From the NCBI GenBank assembly GCA_016650295.1, contig JAENWA010000068.1, positions 62,001-126,000 on the forward strand: a DNA stretch of 64,000 nucleotides, given 5' to 3'. A model generated the notes under the pieces. That model was not told the origin of the DNA. It searched no databases and saw only the letters and a list, made by a program, of their open reading frames with translations. Numbering within the stretch: position 1 is the first letter of the stretch; the number at the start of each line of letters is the position of its first letter. Position numbers and translations under genes: made by a program. Of the stretch, positions 61,645 through 64,000 are shown piece by piece. The DNA is from Desulfuromonadales bacterium (GTDB lineage: Bacteria > Desulfobacterota > Desulfuromonadia > Geobacterales > Pseudopelobacteraceae).

Positions 61645-62775
61645 ATGCAAATCCATACCCATCTGTTTCTAGTGAATGACGATCTTGTTCCCAATATCAC
61701 ACCGGTTCTCGATCCCAGTTTCTGCCCCAAGAAGGTCTTTCTGATGAGTTCTTCTGCAACACATATTTCAGCAGGCAGACTCAAGAAAATATTGAATGAC
61801 GCTGGAGTCGTTGTGCATGACTGGTTTATCAACGATTCATGGGATATCGAACATGTGCGTGAGAAGGTCCTGGAATTCGTGGGTGATCATGGACATGGGG
61901 ATATTGCGCTGAACGTAACCGGAGGAACCAAGCCGATGAGCCTGGCCGCATACGAGATCTTTCACTATGCTGATAAGCCCGTTTATTACGTCAACCCGGA
62001 AAATGATAATGTCGTCTGGATGCACCCGCGTGACAGAAAATCCTTTGATCTTGCTGACAGGATCAAGCTCCCTCTCTTTTTCAATGCTCATGACTTGCGG
62101 ATTGTATCCAGCAAGAATGGCGCGATTCCACAGAAACTGCGTGATTTGGCATCCCTGCTCGTCAGCGATGTCAGTCGTTACGTGCATCATCTTGCAATAC
62201 TGAATTATTTCGCATCCGAGAGTGAAGGCACTCTTCTGTCACCGGCACAAAAGAACGAACACCTGAAGGATCAAGAACTTCAGAGTTTGATAAAGCTCCT
62301 TGCCGATCTGTACCTGTTGACCGTGGATTCGAAATTCAGGTTGCGGTTTATGAGTGAAGATGCCCGTTTCTTTGTGAATGGAGGGTGGCTGGAAGAGCAT
62401 GTTTACAGTGTGCTTGGTGGCTTGTCGTCAATCCAGGATTTGGCTAGAAATGTCGATTTTGTGTGGGATGAAAAAGAGAGTCCCGTCAAGAACGAGATCG
62501 ATGTGGCCTTTCTGGCAGATAACAAGCTTTATCTTATCGAGTGCAAGACGAAGAATTTCGAATGCAAACAATCAGATGCGGATGAGGTGCTCTATAAATT
62601 GGATACATTGAGAGATTACCTGGGCGGCAAAGAAGCCCGTGCCATGTTTGTTAGCTATAACCGGATTCCTGCTATACACAAAAAACGTTCGGAAGAGTTG
62701 GGGATAAAGGTTTGTGAGGGGAATGCGATAAGAAGTATCGAGGCAGTTTTGAGGGAATGGGTTTCAAAGAGATGA
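61645..62775 (+). CDS. Orphan Card1/Can2-like CARF nuclease (DUF1887)
   Basis: 376 residues, close to the size of characterised Card1. The N-terminal CARF domain contains KVFLMSSSATHISAGRLKKI and the ligand loop ALNVTGGTKPMSLAAYEIFH (GGTK at 93-96). A winged-helix middle follows, then a PD-(D/E)xK nuclease: NEIDVAFLADNKLYLIECKT with Glu284, Asp286, Glu299 and Lys301. In type III CRISPR systems this family cuts DNA and RNA when bound to cyclic tetra-adenylate. No cas10, csm/cmr genes or repeat array are visible here, so it may respond to another signal. GAGGATC precedes the ATG. Confidence 0.92.
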   Translation: MQIHTHLFLVNDDLVPNITPVLDPSFCPKKVFLMSSSATHISAGRLKKILNDAGVVVHDWFINDSWDIEHVREKVLEFVGDHGHGDIALNVTGGTKPMSLAAYEIFHYADKPVYYVNPENDNVVWMHPRDRKSFDLADRIKLPLFFNAHDLRIVSSKNGAIPQKLRDLASLLVSDVSRYVHHLAILNYFASESEGTLLSPAQKNEHLKDQELQSLIKLLADLYLLTVDSKFRLRFMSEDARFFVNGGWLEEHVYSVLGGLSSIQDLARNVDFVWDEKESPVKNEIDVAFLADNKLYLIECKTKNFECKQSDADEVLYKLDTLRDYLGGKEARAMFVSYNRIPAIHKKRSEELGIKVCEGNAIRSIEAVLREWVSKR

Positions 62776-62845
62776 TATATGGTAATTATGATTATCGATT
62801 TGAAATGTTTTGACCAGTTTATGTGAGCGTGTTACTCTCACTCGG

Positions 62846-63413
62846 AATCAGTAGTGTTCCAACGTTTAGCTGAATAAAAACAGTTGGTTATTATTTTCGT
62901 CTGTTTCGCTTCTGTTAACAGAAGCTGTAAGTGCCTGCAACAAGGGCATTCGTTCGAAAATGGTCACGCTCAAGACCTGTAGAATTATGTAAAGACTGGC
63001 TTCGATTTTGAGCCGTTTCTTCATGAGGTCAACGAGCACGTAAACTGACACGGCAATCCAGATTTGAGCTTTGACTGCATTCTCCGATGTGCCGTAGAAG
63101 GTCTTGATCCGCAGGTTCTGCTTGACCCATCGGAAGAACAGCTCTACCTGCCAGCGGCATCGATACAGTTCGGCAATGGTCATGGCCGGCAGGGTAAAGT
63201 TGTTGGTCAGGAACACAAGGGTTCTGTCGGTTGCTTTGTCGTGATACTTCACCCGGCGTAGCTTGTTCGGATAGTCCTTGGATTGATAGAAGCTGGTGAG
63301 TAGTACGGACTGATCGCAGAGCAGACCGGTTGCCTTGTCCACCGGAACTTTCTCTCAGAATTATCGGGCTAATACGGCTCATCGACTACTCAACGTTGGG
63401 ACACTACTGATTG
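62846..63413 (-). mobile_element. Internally deleted IS4-family element with both ends
   Basis: Terminal inverted repeats: AATCAGTAGTGTTCCAACGTT at 62846-62866 and AACGTTGGGACACTACTGATT at 63393-63413 (20 of 21 bases complementary). The element is 568 bases, less than half of a normal IS4-type element, and contains only the C-terminal part of the transposase. I see no convincing target duplication beside the ends. It could still be moved in trans by an intact relative. Confidence 0.85.
62866..63342 (-). pseudogene. C-terminal part of an IS4-family transposase
   Basis: About 158 residues: DKATGLLCDQSVLLTSFYQS, KLRRVKYHDKATDRTLVFLT, NNFTLPAMTIAELYRCRWQV and ELFFRWVKQNLRIKTFYGTS (the Y-x2-R...ELFF.WK-like signature with the catalytic Glu). 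The stop lies inside the left terminal repeat. The N-terminal 200 or so residues with the first catalytic Asp are deleted. Confidence 0.88.
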
Positions 63414-63458
63414 GGAATAATGGATAAGTACTCAATTTTGGCAAAATTGGAGGCAGAA

Positions 63459-64000
63459 ATGGCATTTAATTTAACACCAAATGACATTGATAACGTCATT
63501 ATGGATTCTCTTGAAAGTTTAAATGAAATTATTTTTAATGGTGATGAGATAAAGCGTCTTACTGACGATGAGAATACGACAGATAATATTACTATGGCAT
63601 GTGAGATTGCCGAATGTTTTCTGATCCCTGCTTTAGAAAATATAGACTTAGCAGATAATAACGCAGCATTAAGAAAGAGGGTTTTGACTTTATTACCATA
63701 TAATAAAGCAAAAAAAATGATAGTAGCAATAAGTGATATATTTAAAAATAATAGTAATAAATTTAACGCCGGATGCTATCTTACTAAAACTGATGTTGAC
63801 AGCAAAAAAGATTATGAGATAGTTGATGCGGCAGCATTTATGTTCACCACATGCCTCCATTTTAGGCAAATATATAGCGAAAACTTAAAAGAAAAACACG
63901 AGGAGCAAACAGCTAATTTAACGGCAAATCTTTTAGATGCTGCAATAGATTTTCTAATGAAAAATGAAGTTAAAAGTGATGAAGATGAAAATGAGTATTT
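63459..64000 (+). CDS. AT-rich gene of unknown function (3' end beyond the window)
   Basis: At least 180 residues from the ATG at 63459 (MAFNLTPNDIDNVIMDSLES), preceded by GGAGG; the frame is also open from 63420. The frame has no stop up to the window end. The visible part is helical, acidic and Asn/Lys-rich (NEIIFNGDEIKRLTDDENTT; DIFKNNSNKFNAGCYLTKTD). Its base composition is far more AT-rich than the core genes, which suggests recent transfer. I do not recognise the family. Confidence 0.7.
   Translation, partial: MAFNLTPNDIDNVIMDSLESLNEIIFNGDEIKRLTDDENTTDNITMACEIAECFLIPALENIDLADNNAALRKRVLTLLPYNKAKKMIVAISDIFKNNSNKFNAGCYLTKTDVDSKKDYEIVDAAAFMFTTCLHFRQIYSENLKEKHEEQTANLTANLLDAAIDFLMKNEVKSDEDENEY

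Noticed and set aside
61645-64000. CRISPR array near the Card1-like gene
   Set aside because: I looked for regularly spaced repeats on both sides and found none in the window.

Overview
The window looks like a chromosomal segment of a Geobacter/Pelobacter-type bacterium (Desulfuromonadia, formerly Deltaproteobacteria). The evidence is the order of the fatty-acid cluster, a triheme c-type cytochrome gene behind a GEMM-I (cyclic dinucleotide) riboswitch, and the general style of the core genes. No database search was possible, so the taxon is an inference.

Region 1 (1-18954) is mostly core genome. A leftward fatty-acid/ribosomal cluster, rpmF-plsX-fabH-fabD-fabZ-fabG-acpP, is preceded by a DUF177 gene and malQ. 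Rightward genes follow: a HEAT-like protein coupled to a divergent HD-GYP protein, clpB, a stand-alone NuoE-like ferredoxin subunit and an NAD-dependent epimerase. The riboswitch-controlled cytochrome gene runs leftward. A small conserved-looking protein, a ferritin-like protein, a sorbosone/glucose-dehydrogenase-like secreted protein and an alpha/beta hydrolase complete the region.

Region 2 (about 19000-37560) is accessory DNA rich in decay products: a VapBC pair, a PIN-domain gene with a small partner, and three antitoxins without a visible toxin (Phd, HI1420-type, BrnA). Gene remnants include a DUF4143 ATPase tail, an AbiE-like stub and a Vsr stub. Two large defence-like genes sit side by side: a PHP-SMC ATPase (TrlF-like) and a PLD-helicase-DUF3427 gene interrupted by an early amber codon. 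An ADP-ribosylglycohydrolase, a second hydrolase, three small Cys-rich proteins, HU and a TopA lacking zinc fingers follow. Intergenic repeats recur through this part.

Region 3 (about 37700-45250) starts at a possible tRNA-3'-end scar and is a mosaic. A leftward four-gene operon carries three metallophosphoesterases and an unknown protein, followed by an unknown helical protein and an RlaP-type nucleotidyltransferase. Then come fragments: a zinc-ribbon gene, an ISL3 transposase tail, a serine-recombinase tail, a lytic transglycosylase head, and an intact RelB/ParE-type module.

Region 4 (45432-62775) is the most striking part: one rightward block encoding a sigma-like factor, a probable anti-sigma/zinc-binding protein, a TPR-CHAT protease, a 51-residue four-CxxC protein, a Ser/Thr kinase, a DUF4407 membrane protein, a zinc-ribbon-FHA protein, a membrane coiled-coil protein, a Clp-type AAA+ ATPase, two radical SAM proteins, two glycosyltransferases and, after a short gap, an orphan Card1/Can2-like CARF nuclease. 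Most junctions from the kinase to the second glycosyltransferase overlap by 4-8 bases. This looks like one regulated signalling/conflict system. An internally deleted IS4-type element and an AT-rich partial gene close the window.
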